This document shows, piece by piece, positions 39,801 through 49,802 of a DNA stretch of 53,086 bases. Below the pieces are notes generated by a model. That model ran no database searches. It saw only the letters and a program-made list of their open reading frames with translations, and was not told the DNA's origin. The position numbers were made by a program, and so were the translations under genes. Location of the stretch: assembly GCA_010279815.1 (NCBI GenBank), contig QEOQ01000274.1:738196-791281 (forward strand), in the 5' to 3' direction. Each line of letters begins with the position of its first letter. The first letter of the stretch is position 1. The DNA is from Brachionus plicatilis. Taxonomy: Eukaryota; Rotifera; Eurotatoria; Ploima; Brachionidae.

Positions 39801-41845
39801 CATTCTGATAACTAAATTGTTAACATCTTGTTATGTTATCAAGGATGATAGCAAAAATTAAACCAAATTTTTTTTGTAAATTTTTTTTACTTTTGATCTT
39901 TTTTTCAAAAGAGTTACGGGAATTTTAAAAATATTTTATAGGAATTATTTTTAATTGAATTCGTTAATTATGATTCAACAAAAAAAAATTTACAAAACTG
40001 AAAAAATTATATTTTGATATTAGATTGCAATTAACTTTGAAGTATTTAAAGGCCATTTATTAATCAAAAATAGAAAAAAAATGCATAAATTTTTAAAATA
40101 AAATATATTTTTCTTATTTTTTAATAAATAGATAATTTAAAAGAATACCTCGAAAAAAAATTAAAAAAAATAAATTTCTGACAAGCTCGAAACTAAGCGG
40201 AAAATTTTTTTTTAGTTGAGAATTAGACTTAAATGTTTTGCGTTTGTCCGGCGCTTGGATTGAACTTCCTTTATCTCTTCAACATCATTATCAGTATTTT
40301 CAAGTTGATTTTCCTGGTTATTGATCCATATCAAAATAAATATTAAATCGCAATCTGAAATCAAAAATATCTTCTAATGAAAAAATATTTATTTGTTAAC
40401 ATGATAATTTTAACTTACTATTTTTTAATTAAATAACGAAAATTTAGTTTAAAATTATACAAAAAATGGTAAAACATTAAAAGCACAGAAAAATTAATTT
40501 TGCTTTTTATCAAAAATTAGGAAAGAGTGAAATTTTTCTAAAAAAAATGAATATTTATTTTATTGAAAAAAATACTTACCACTTATATAAAAAATAACAA
40601 TATAAAATAATTGATTATGTGTTTTTTAAAAATTAAAAATTAATAGATTTTATATTGTACAATAGTGAAAATAAACAAATGTACACAAAAATATCAAAGC
40701 TTGTTATTTAGGATACAAAGACATCTTTTAAAAGTTCTATATACTTTAATTTCAAAAGCTAATAATTAAATAAATCGTCAAGATATTTTAATTATTAGAC
40801 AAAAATTTTCCAAAAATTAGAGAAATTCAGTTAAATTTCAGTAAAAAATTACAAAATTAATTTTTAATTTTAGGAAAAAAGTGAAAAATTTATTTTTTGA
40901 AGAAAAATCACTAAAAAATTCTTTTTTTTATTCAAATTATTTTTTCATTAACTTAGTGAGTAAATTTCTTCATAAAATATTGAACAGCTAAATAAGCTAA
41001 GAGTGAAAAAAAATTTTATGTTCTCATATGTAAATTTAAAATCAAAAGAATAATTAAACTAAAATTTTATCTTAAACTACAAGGCCTGATGGTCTAGTGG
41101 TATGATTCTCGCTTTGGGTGCGAGAGGTTCCGGGTTCGATCCCCGGTCAGGCCCTATTTTTTTTTAATAATAAAATTTTTTTCTTTAAGATTATGTGAAT
41201 TTGGACTTGGAAGCGGCAGCCAAAGGTCTGATTTTGAATCCGAGATTGAAAAAGCAGTCGGACTTGACCAGCAACAGTGAAGGAGAAATTCGAATGGACA
41301 AGATGAATTCTGATAATACCAGGGCCTATGCAGGAATGAAAGCTCGCCCAGGAGTTAATATGATAAGTGCTGAGAAAGAAAAAGGCGAAGTTGGTTCTGT
41401 CTCGAGACGCGGAAGTGAAAAAAGTGAGGGAGAGGTGATGAACCCAGCAATAGAGTTGATGAATAAAAAAAATGAACTAATCAATCAAAGTATTGGACTT
41501 AAATCAAAAAGTAAAAAAATTGTTAGTCTCAGTGTTAGCCCTGAGAAAAAAAATGCCAAGAATAACATAAAAATAAAACCAATTGTGAACGAAGTGGTTG
41601 TTCGAGATTCCAATGATTTTGAGAGAAAAATATTTGCCTCTACTCCCGATACATCTCTCTTCATGTCTAATCAATTAGCTAGTTCTAATCAAATTTTAAA
41701 CGATAGTTATGATCTTCAAATTGAAAATTCAAATTTAAAAAGGTCTAAAAATAGTATTTTGATATCGACTAATTTTAGCACGACCAAAATTGATGACGAT
41801 GATGATGACACATTAAATAATACATCTGATTTAGAGGAACATTAA
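33840..41845 (+). CDS. TALPID3: TALPID3 homologue (KIAA0586), centrosome/basal-body protein
   Basis: Four exons by frame and phase: 33840-35101, 37079-37145, 37258-38932 and 41190-41845; 3660 nt, 1219 residues, all introns GT-AG. TALPID3 sits at centriole distal ends and basal bodies, and is needed for ciliogenesis and, in vertebrates, Hedgehog signalling. Family landmarks: a coiled coil near the end of exon 1 (LRQSNELLSELERQEEIHRR); KKMVDGCINAISNDVK across exon 2, which fits the conserved VDEWI.TIS segment; KYLGKIYGK (495-503); WLEQEIL (706-712); LLVDVGQDIDPDLIE and VLNEKIAAMI (about 736-765); and acidic, Pro- and Ser-rich C-terminal parts with a SEGEI motif. The long low-complexity C-terminus diverges. 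The protein is shorter than the human one (about 1500). An X-box and a uORF precede it. A tRNA-Pro gene lies in the last intron. I see no alternative family. Confidence 0.88.
36548..36989. repeat. Fold-back family B in TALPID3 intron 1
   Basis: Inverted AAGTCAGGACTTTGACTTG / AAGTCCTGACTTG words, with GACTTTTGCACAAGTCTG and AAACAACTCT at the right end. Same family as 15035-15539 and 43492-43692. Confidence 0.7.
39745..39852. repeat. Cluster of GTTATCA/TGTTAAC inverted words
   Basis: Within about 110 bp: GTGTTATCA, TATGTTATCA, GGTTATGTTAAC, CTGATAAC, TTGTTAAC and TGTTATGTTATCA. Dense short inverted repeats of one word, perhaps a MITE end. It lies in the last TALPID3 intron. Confidence 0.5.
40212..40345 (-). 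pseudogene. Unrecognised coding-like fragment in the last TALPID3 intron
   Basis: Minus-strand frame with protein-like composition (NNQENQLENTDNDVEEIKEV then QSKRRTNAKH) ending in a stop. Acidic then basic, like the tail of a transposase. No start and no domain. Function unknown. Confidence 0.3.
41083..41154 (+). tRNA. tRNA-Pro (anticodon TGG), nested in TALPID3 intron 3
   Basis: Identical to the two other tRNA-Pro genes over 72 nt, but with unrelated flanks. It lies on the host gene's strand, 35 bp before the 3' splice site (41188-41189); its T-run terminator falls in the region where a polypyrimidine tract is expected. Confidence 0.96.
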
Positions 41846-42101
41846 ATTTATTTTTTAACTTTGGTTTTTTATAATAAATTTTTTTAAAAAAATAAATTAA
41901 GCAAACTTTTTTTATTTTTACAATTAAAAAAATAAATGTTTACTTGGTAAAAAATTTAGAATTTAGAAAATGGGAAAAAAATCCAGTTTTTAGTCATAAA
42001 GTGTCATAAAGTGTCTAGGTTAAATTATCAAAAAACAATTATTATACTCAGGTTATTTAAATTTGTCTTTTGGTCTAGTATTAGTTAAATAAGGTGTATA
42101 G
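41846..42101. other. Spacer between TALPID3 and tRNA-Val
   Basis: AT-rich 3' flank of TALPID3; AATAAA-like signals at about 41870-41890. GTGTCATAAAGTGTC direct repeat at 42000-42015. Confidence 0.45.
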
Positions 42102-42174
42102 GCTTCGATGGTGTAGTGGTTATCACATCTGCTTTACACGCAGAAGGTCGCGAGTTCGATCCTCGCTCGAAGTA
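42102..42174 (+). tRNA. tRNA-Val (anticodon TAC)
   Basis: Identical to 31479-31551 over 73 nt; unrelated upstream flank; ends in a T run. Confidence 0.96.
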
Positions 42175-43491
42175 TTTTTTTTCTTGTTCCGAAAATTTTA
42201 CTTTAATCTGAACCTTAATCTTTTGTTAATGGTATCTAAAAAATCTGTTTCAAATTGAGTTATAAATTATGTAAAATTTAGGTCTCATTTTCTGAAAGAT
42301 GCTTTTTTTCATAAGTAAAATTAGAAATTTCCTTTTTAAAGAAAAACAATTTTTGACTTTTTTTTTATTTTGTTATTGCTACATTGTTTGAGTTTTTGTT
42401 TTCTAAAAGCTAAAAAGGATTCCAAAATTTAATTTTTATAAATATTTTTTTTTGCAGGTAATTAATTTTGATGTTGCTAAAAGTTTTAGATAAAACAATT
42501 TGTCCTGATAAAAATTTCTACAATAAAAAATTGAATAAACTCAATGCTTAATTTCTTATAAATTAAAAAATAAAAAAAATCATAAGTTAAAAGCTGTGTG
42601 AGAATTTTTTTTAGATATATAAACAAGTCAATGAGTTTTCGGACTAGATTTAAATATAAATTTTTGAATTGTGATTTAACAATGGCGCAAACTGTCATTT
42701 TCGGTCAGATAAGCTTTTATTACTAGTACTAATTAATACAATTGATAAATTGAAAAAGGTTCTAGTAAATTAAAAACTTAAAATATTGTTAATTTTTTTT
42801 TAATAATACACAGTTTTAGCATTTTTGAATTCCAATTTTTTTAAATATAATGCCCATTTGATTCAATTTGATTTTTGTTAATTAAATTCGAAAACTACCT
42901 ATTTTTAAAAATAGATTCCAATTTAAGTTAATTTTAGAAAAAATTGGATAGATTCAATAGTTAAAAAAAATTAAAATTTGAATATAATATTTGATAAAAT
43001 TAAACATTTTAATAATTCACTTTTTTTACTCCTGCAAAGTCAGAAAACTATTTTATGGGACTTTTGCAATAAAATAAGTTTAAAAAATATTAGAATAAAA
43101 AGTAAAAAATCTATCATTATTTTAATATTCGATTAGAATAGAACTCAATTTATTTAATGAATTCTTTTAATTTTTTTTTCAATAATAAATTATTTTTTTT
43201 CAAAATAAAATTTGAGCTATTTAAAAAATCAATTTTTTTTTTTTAAATAAATTAATTTTAAATGTATGTTCGATTATAACACAATCATTTTTTACTGACT
43301 TTTTAATGTTTTTGTTTCCAACCCTCTGTTTACATTAGTTACAAATTTTTTTATTCGAATTTTTGTATTGAAAATTTTAAATTTGTTTGTTTGAACCTTG
43401 AACAAAAGCTTTAATCTCACTTATTCCTAGAACAAAGCTTGACATTAGAGAATTTGATTTATTTTTTATCAATTTATATGATTATATTAAT
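42175..43491. other. Intergenic, no gene seen
   Basis: AT-rich with long A and T runs. The 70-codon minus frame at 42486-42698 is I/L/F-rich without a domain and is not called. Confidence 0.45.
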
Positions 43492-43692
43492 ATCAGAGTT
43501 GTTTAAAAGTCCCAAAAAAAAGTCCAAGTCAGCACTTTTAAATTTTTTTTTTCAACTTATTTTAAGGACTTTTTTCTTTTTTCTTTTTTTTTTTTTAATT
43601 TTTAAATAAAATTTTTTTTTTGTTTTTTTTTTTTAACTTAAAGTCATGACTTGGACTTGACTTGAGACTTGTGACTTTTAAACAACTCTGAT
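43492..43692. mobile_element. Compact fold-back element, family B (type copy)
   Basis: 201 bp with perfect 20-bp inverted ends, ATCAGAGTTGTTTAAAAGTC and its complement, then inner AAGTCCAAGTCA/TGACTTGGACTT words around a T-rich centre. The cleanest example of the family that also appears at 15035, 36548, about 45735, about 46610 and 51164. Confidence 0.85.
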
Positions 43693-44701
43693 TTATATTA
43701 TTATAATCAATAATTTTTGTAAATATTTAGGACAATTTATATTAAAAAATCCGCTGACATAAAGTTTTTCAGGTAAAAAAGCTTATTTTTGACCGTGTAT
43801 ATTTTGTGTGTTCTTTGAAATCCTTTGGCGCATGTTTGTTTATTAGAAATCGAGTTTCCATATTTTAGAAATATTTGACGATCTAAATTTTAGTAAAAAA
43901 ACATTTTTTTTAATCAGCACAAATATAATCTTCAAAATAGAAAAAAATTAAAATTGAGATTTTTTGGAATTTCGATTCAAATTATGTCAAAGTTTTATTT
44001 AGAAATAACAGCTTAAATCACAATTTAGTAATAACACTTATTAGATTTATTTTTAAAATTTAAAATCTTATCTTTTAACATTTTAATTCAACTTTATTTT
44101 TTATCAGACTAAAAATGCAAATATTTAAAACTTTTCTATGAATTAGTGAAAATTAGTCAAATTAAATTTTTTTTTTAATTTCAAAAAAACGATTTCTTTA
44201 AATAAAATTTCTTATTTTTGAACATATTTATTATTTTTTATAAACCACCTATTATGTTTATAAACCAAATTTAAAAGGTTTCTATTTTTATTACAAAATT
44301 TTCAACTTAAAAAAATATTTTCTAAGAAAATGTCTTGAATAATAACTATGGATATTTTTAGAATTCGATGAATTTTTTGTGTAAACTAAAGGAAATAAAG
44401 CAATTAATATCAAAAACGTGTCCTAGGCGCGTTTTTATATATTTATAATTACGGTAAGGCAGCCTTGGTAACGATCTAAGACGCAAAATTTCTTCTTAAA
44501 ATTTTCGAGGGCGTTTTGATTCATTTTGCATTTTTTTTTAAAAAGAAAATATTTTTTTACTAAAGACTACCTCATTAAGAAACAGTTTCACCAATTTTTT
44601 TATGGATTAAAATTCGACTTTGGGCTTTTGAAAATTAAAGGCTTGAGAAAAAAAAAATTTCATGAGACTTTATTTTTACTACGTACCTATCTCAATTAGA
44701 A
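43693..44701. other. Intergenic, upstream of the small three-exon gene
   Basis: Mostly AT-rich. A less AT-rich patch at 44418-44515 contains GCAGCCTTGGTAAC (44459-44472), a second X-box-like site (second half 6/6, first half 4/6). No gene seen. Confidence 0.4.
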
Positions 44702-44714
44702 TTTGCATAGCAAC
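44702..44714 (+). promoter_or_regulatory. X-box-like site upstream of the small gene
   Basis: TTTGCA-T-AGCAAC: second half 6/6, first half 4/6, one-base spacer. It shares the TTGCATAGNAAC layout with the TALPID3 X-box. It ends 117 bp before the ATG at 44832. Confidence 0.5.
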
Positions 44715-44831
44715 TAAAATTTGATTTTTGATTTTGAACACCTTAATTTTGTTTATTCATATAAATTACACAAAAGTTTTCATTGTTTCCTTTTAGTTTT
44801 TAAGAAAAAATAAAAATATCTAGGTGGAATA

Positions 44832-45498
44832 ATGTCGGCCAAAGTGTTGCCCTTGTTGTTCCAGAAAAGATGGACGGTTTATTTTATTTCCTAAATGCTT
44901 CAAAACACTAAAGAATTGAAACCAATTTTTAATTAGGAAAACTTCAAAGATACAAACAAATTCTCCGAACATGACAACTACAATGTGACACAGAACTACG
45001 GAGAGTATTTGGACTCGGTAACAAAAAAATTAGGCTTTATTGAGCAAAAATTAATTTAAACAAAAGGGTTATGGAAGAAGGTATTTTGAGGACAGCATTC
45101 ACAAATCAAACAAAATTTTTTTATCCAAAGAGCCGTTTGCCAAACGAGAAAGCTCGGTTGTTTCGAACAAATCAGAAAAAAGTGACAAGTCATCCAACTT
45201 TAACAAAAGATTTCCCAAAAGTCACCAAACTAAAGTTGCCTGTGCAACCAATTTGAATTCAAAGTACGATCTGGCCGACTATTTGCTGAAAAAAAAGAAT
45301 TTCAAGTCAGAAAATTCGCTCTCATTTGAAAGTGATATTTACAAGACGGCCAAGTACCCACGACTGGTGGCCACTGAGCCCTACAGACAATCGTGGGTCA
45401 GTCCATGGAGATACTCGTACAAACAACGAGATTATAGTAAATGCAGTGAGCAGTTTAAGCGTGTAAAATCTTCTTGTATTGATTTATCCAAATTTTGA
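44832..45498 (+). CDS. Small spliced gene, unrecognised basic protein (possibly ciliary)
   Basis: Three exons by splice phase: 44832-44876, 44937-45017 and 45067-45498; 185 residues. Introns are 60 and 49 bp, GT-AG, all in phase 0. The exon-3 frame crosses two overlapping ORFs as one uninterrupted frame only with these junctions. The protein begins MSAKVLPLLFQKRWTENF, is rich in Lys and Ser in the middle (KSEKSDKSSNFNKRF), and ends with an aromatic, basic part (YRQSWVSPWRYSYKQRDYSK). No signal peptide, membrane segment or known domain. Short basic proteins with repeated Tyr/Trp-Pro turns are common among axonemal microtubule-binding proteins, and an X-box-like site precedes the gene; a ciliary role is inference only. 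Coding exons are richer in G+C than the introns. Confidence 0.72.
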
Positions 45499-45734
45499 TT
45501 TTTTTAATAAAATTTTAGAAACTAAATTTTTTGTTGGTCATTAAAAAACTGTTAAAGGCATTAAATGAAAATAAAAGAATTTTGTTTTTTTCTATTAATT
45601 AATTTTAATTGACAATTATTTTTATCAATAGCAAAAATTTTAGCTTCAAAATTATTTTTTTTTATTTTACAAGAAATGCTATCAGATCTTTGTTTTCTTA
45701 AAAAGAATGTACAATATATTTAGCCTGATCTAGC

Positions 45735-45787
45735 AAATTTTAAAGTCCGGACTTGAACTGTTTTTTGGAACTTTTAAACAACTCTGG
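45735..45787. repeat. Fold-back family B fragment
   Basis: AAAGTCCGGACTTGAACTG ... GGAACTTTTAAACAACTCTGG: the right terminus of family B with part of the arm. Confidence 0.6.
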
Positions 45788-46604
45788 TCTTGTTTAGCTT
45801 TATCATTAAAAATTAATTTAAAAAATGACAAAATAAAATAAATGATAAAAATATTCTAGAAAACAAAAATAATTAAGATTGACATCTAAATTTTAATTTT
45901 ATATCTAAAACTTTTAGACTTTAAAATATAAAAATAAATCACAAATTTTTTTTAATGACAAAAATTTCTTATCAATAGCAAATATTTTAGTTTCAAAATT
46001 AATTTTTTATATGCTTTAAGAAATGCTCTCTGATTTAGAAACTTTAAATGATTGTAAAAAATTTAAAATAAAAACATAAAAAACAAAATAAAAAACTGCA
46101 ATTGTTAAAAATTTACATCTTTATATTGCATTCTAAAATTGATTAAATTTATTAGATCCCAGATCTAATGTATTTAGGTAATTCTGACTTAAACCTTTTC
46201 GTTTGTTTAGTTTTTTCCACTTTTTCACACTTTTAATAAAAATTACCTAAGATGACCAAAATGATGAGTAAAAAATTCAACAAGTCTTAAAATTAAATTC
46301 AAAAAACTCATTTATTAATTTGTTTTTATCTTTCAATAATTTTAATTATCTTTACCATTTGTTATGAATTTTTTGAAACTTTTCTCATTGTTTTTTGTTA
46401 TTTTTTTATCACTCAGTTAAAATCAACTAAGATCCATTCCAAATGCCTTGAGGTCTTTGCCTCAAATTTTTATTTAAATTAAAAATGTGTGAAAAAAAGT
46501 AAACATTATATTGTTAAATACCCACTTTTATTTTTATAGTTATTTCTATCCTTTTGAATTTATTTTTTCTGAAAATTTAATATTTTAAATTGAATTTTAA
46601 ACAG
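45788..46604. other. Intergenic, no gene seen
   Basis: AT-rich. TTATCAATAGCAAAWATTTTAG occurs at about 45624 and again at about 45971, with similar flanks, so the spacer holds a local direct duplication of roughly 100 bp (ACAAGAAATGCT and TTTAAGAAATGCT follow). Confidence 0.4.
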
Positions 46605-46905
46605 TGCATAAGTCAAAAAAAAAGTTATTTTAAAGTCTTTTCTAAGTTAAGGCAGTGACTTGACTTGAATTTTTTTTTTTTGAAAAAAAAGTCATTTTAC
46701 TTAACTTGAATAATTATTTTTTTAAAATAAGTCTTTTACCGTTCCATGTAGTTATTAAGGCAGCCACATCAATTTTTTGCCGTTCCATGTTGTTATTAAG
46801 GCGGCCATTTTTATTTCAAAGTCTTTGAAATGACTTTTTTTTCAAAACAAAAATTTCAAGTCAAGTCAAATGACTTGAAATTTTTGAAATTCTTTGTGAA
46901 ATTCT
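46605..46905. repeat. Family B-like element with internal direct repeat
   Basis: Inverted AAGTCAAG words at both ends (TTAAGGCAGTGACTTGACTTG left; TTTCAAGTCAAGTCAAATGAC right). In the middle GCCGTTCCATGTWGTTATTA occurs twice (46739 and 46780), each followed by AAGGCRGCCA. Confidence 0.55.
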
Positions 46906-46968
46906 TGAATCCCATTTAACTTTTACTAAATTTTATTTTAAGAACTTTGTCATATCAAAGAAATAGCA

Positions 46969-47232
46969 ATGAACATTCCACTTGAAAGAAAGCGCCGTCC
47001 AGGTCGCCCTAAAGCTACAACCAATGCCTTAACTCGTCAGCCAAATGAAACTCAAAATGTGAATGTTTTGCCTACCAGCGTATCTGAAGAATCAGATTCG
47101 GATGATCCGCCTGTACAAGAGCCAATATCAAAAAAAATTCGTCTTGAAGAGACCCCAATCGTTACCCCACTACCCCAAATTAAAAAAAAACGCGGTAGAC
47201 CAGTTGGATCAAACAAACAAAAAAAAAAGTAA
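46969..47232 (+). pseudogene. AT-hook tail of a MULE-type transposase
   Basis: 87 codons with two AT-hooks: RKRRPGRPKATT near the start and KKKRGRPVGSNKQ at the end, separated by an acidic Ser/Asp stretch. NIPLERKRRPGRPK and the following NALTRQ fit the segment that follows the SWIM finger in MULE transposases. Upstream in frame, LCHIKEIAM looks like the last bit of that finger, and a stop lies just before it. It could be expressed as a small AT-hook protein, but a transposase remnant is more likely. Confidence 0.6.
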
Positions 47233-47536
47233 ATTGAATATTATTTTTGACTTTATTTAATTATTTTGGTTCTAATTTGATACAAATTGTATTACTTTTT
47301 TTATTTATGTACCTTTTTTATTATAATAGAAATAAAAAAATACATTTGGCAAGTTTTTTTTTCTATTTTACATTTTTAGAAATAATTGCGTAATTATATT
47401 TCAAATTTTAACATGCTTAAGTATTGAGTTTAAATAAAACAACGTAATTTCAAAATTTTAAAAATTTCAAAATTTCGAGAGCTTTACATTGATTTCTTTT
47501 ATTAGAAGTTTTTGTTTTAGAAAAATTTGAGAGAGA

Positions 47537-47609
47537 GCTTCGATGGTGTAGTGGTTATCACATCTGCTTTACACGCAGAAGGTCGCGAGTTCGATCCTCG
47601 CTCGAAGTA
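47537..47609 (+). tRNA. tRNA-Val (anticodon TAC)
   Basis: Third identical copy (73 nt). Preceded by GAGAGA and followed by a T run. Confidence 0.96.
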
Positions 47610-47787
47610 TTTTTTTGGTTCTTTGATGATGCATTAATCTTCAGAGTTAAATTTTGACAATCTTAAAAATTCAATCATTCAGATGGTTTTTTTGAAAATT
47701 CTAGATATCTACCAATGTTTCGTAAAAATGTATTCGGGTATTCAAAAATCTGACGACCAGGTAAAAAGTAAAATGGCAAATTATTTT

Positions 47788-48060
47788 GGCAATGTGAAAT
47801 TTTAGTACAAAAATTACAGTACAAAAAGTAAAAACGCTATAATTTATTTTCTAATTGTGCAAAAATGGCTCTTTAAAAAGTACAATATTGTACAAATTTT
47901 GTGCAACTGAATTCCAGGCTCTGCAAAAACTCTGCAATTTTCTGTAAAATGCACACCATTAAAAAATATTTGATTTAAAAAATGCAATAAATTGCAGAGT
48001 TTTTGCAGAGCCTGGAATTCAGTTGCACAAAATTTGTACAATATTGTACTTTTTAAAGAG
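47788..48060. repeat. Fold-back family A copy lacking the right outer arm
   Basis: Starts GGCAATGTGAAATTTTAGTA. The inner palindrome is longer than in the copy at 18018: CTCTTTAAAAAGTACAATATTGTAC ... is mirrored on the right, including GAATTCCAGGCTCTGCAAAA/TTTTGCAGAGCCTGGAATTC. It ends at a triplicated ACTTTTTAAAGAG-like unit (48047-48088), where it meets the non-LTR fragment. Confidence 0.8.
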
Positions 48061-48063
48061 CCT

Positions 48064-48432
48064 TTAAAGAGACTTTTTAAAGAGACTTTTTTCAATCTTA
48101 AAATTTGTATTTGTTTGAATTGATAGATGATCATCATTGTTTAGGACATTTAGTTTCACAATATCTACTGACTCAATATATCCTAGAGCTTTACTTGTTG
48201 AGATAACATGGTCAATTAAAGAGAAATGGACCACATTTGTGTAAGAATAAAGATGCATTCCTGTTTTTTTGTCACAAAAAGTTAATTTTTTCTTGCTAAT
48301 TAAGGTTTTTAGTTCTTGATCAAATAATTTGTTGCGATATGAATCGCTATTAAAGTCACCAACAATAAAGCTTTTATTTTTATTTTACATTGCTTAATGT
48401 TTTAATAGGATCCAACCAAAGGAATCTACTGT
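48064..48432 (-). pseudogene. Non-LTR retrotransposon endonuclease (APE-type) fragment
   Basis: Minus strand: a first frame with RFLWLDPIKTL (48396-48428); after a stop and frame change, SFIVGDFNSD (GDFN motif, conserved Asp/Asn), then FSLIDHVIS (S.IDH motif) and NNDDHLSI, the altered SDH motif. These are the central and C-terminal motifs of the APE-like endonuclease domain of jockey/CR1-type elements. N-terminal endonuclease and RT are missing. It abuts a fold-back element. Confidence 0.75.
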
Positions 48433-48576
48433 TAAAAGTGAAAAAAAAAAAGAAAAAACTAAAAATAAATTTAAATTGTTTATTCATTTATTGTGAGAGT
48501 GTCATTTATACAATTAAAATTCGACAAAAAAAATTTTTCTAAAATTTTCTACACATTGCCAAAAAAAAAAAAAAAT

Positions 48577-48903
48577 CTACAAAATTTGAGTAATTTGCTT
48601 TTTGCTCGAGTCATACGAATACTTCATCATCTTGAACAGTTCGCTGTCATAAAACGTCTTCACATTGCTGATCTTCAGTTGCCTTGCTCTGTCCACAAAG
48701 TCCTCCTCAGGTATGGACACCGAATTGATGTCCTGATTTTTTGACTTGTGCTTCATGTACGACAACTGATCGTTGATCAACTGCTTCAGCAAGAACAACA
48801 ACAGCTCGTTGTGGTCGCGTCTGTAGTTGAGATACTTGGCAAAATTTTTCCTCATGGTCTTGGTGACACTGAACTTTTGCGTGTCTATGAAAGACTCCAC
48901 CAT
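48577..48903 (-). CDS. Small intronless gene, unrecognised 108-residue protein
   Basis: 108 residues, MVESFIDTQKFSVTKTMRKN start, basic and helical (charged helix around 16-60), no signal peptide or membrane segment. Base composition (roughly 43-45% GC) and varied codon use differ sharply from the flanks, as in the proven genes here, so it is probably real. It does not resemble a transposase. I do not recognise the family. An overlapping frame opens at an upstream ATG (48952) but is not codon-like. It could also be the last exon of a longer minus-strand gene, though no acceptor is obvious before the ATG. Confidence 0.6.
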   Translation of the reverse strand: MVESFIDTQKFSVTKTMRKNFAKYLNYRRDHNELLLFLLKQLINDQLSYMKHKSKNQDINSVSIPEEDFVDRARQLKISNVKTFYDSELFKMMKYSYDSSKKQITQIL

Positions 48904-49802
48904 TCAATTTATTAATTTGCAGTTGAATTATTTGAGAAATCATCGTACTCATTTAATTTAAAGAAAAATGAGTTTATGATAAATTTTTCCAGAAAATGAG
49001 AAACAAAAATAATTAGAAAAAATTAAAACTGAATAAACAAAAAAAATAAAGTTTCGAATTTGAAGTCTTCTAGTGATGCAATTGAATTTAAAATTAACTA
49101 AAAAAATTAGATAAATTAATAATTTTATTACAATTTTTTTTTTAATTTCATTATAATAAAATTGTAAAATCATTCAATTTTTTGTTTGTCAAATTGTTTA
49201 AAAAAATAATTGAATATTTTTTTAAAGCTTTTAAAACAAAAATAATTAGTTTAGAAATAAGTTAATAATAAATAGGTTAGTAAAAATTAAATAAAAATAA
49301 AAGAGATTGTAAATATTAGTTAAATGTTATTTAAAAATTTTTTAAATTTACCTAATATTTGTAAATAAAATATTAGAATGCTTAGCCAGTATGTTGACGC
49401 TTTTTAAAAATTTTCAAATTTTACAAAATCAAAAAAGGATTGTCAAGAACCTTACCGCACAATCATGTTAATTCTGCCTCCGTTTTTATGGTCAAATTTT
49501 ATTTTTTCGATAAAGAAACGATGTTTTTCATAAAATTCAACATTTTCTTTACGAGAATGGATAGTTTTCAACCGATTTAATTTTTATCCTATCCTATGTT
49601 TTTTTAATGAAAAAATCTTTGTCTCGAGAATCTATGAATCTTTTTGGGATAGAATTTTTTTGTTTTTAAGCTGAAATTCTTAGTTTTTTTTATATTCTTT
49701 GAAAATATAAGCAAAAAAAAATTTAAATAAAAAAATTTAAAAAAACCATAATGTCCACTTCAAAAGAAAATTCGAAAAAAACTAACATTCTAAACTAACA
49801 TG
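48904..49802. other. Intergenic, no gene seen
   Basis: AT-rich upstream region of the minus-strand gene. A 71-codon minus frame at 48958-49173 is low complexity. No element recognised. Confidence 0.45.

Noticed and set aside
42486..42698. 70-codon minus-strand ORF
   Set aside because: Ile/Leu/Phe-rich, no domain and no splice partner.
48707..48952. Overlapping 81-codon minus-strand ORF as the true gene
   Set aside because: It overlaps the 108-codon frame, but its His/Gln-rich product lacks normal codon bias; the 108-codon frame is more protein-like.
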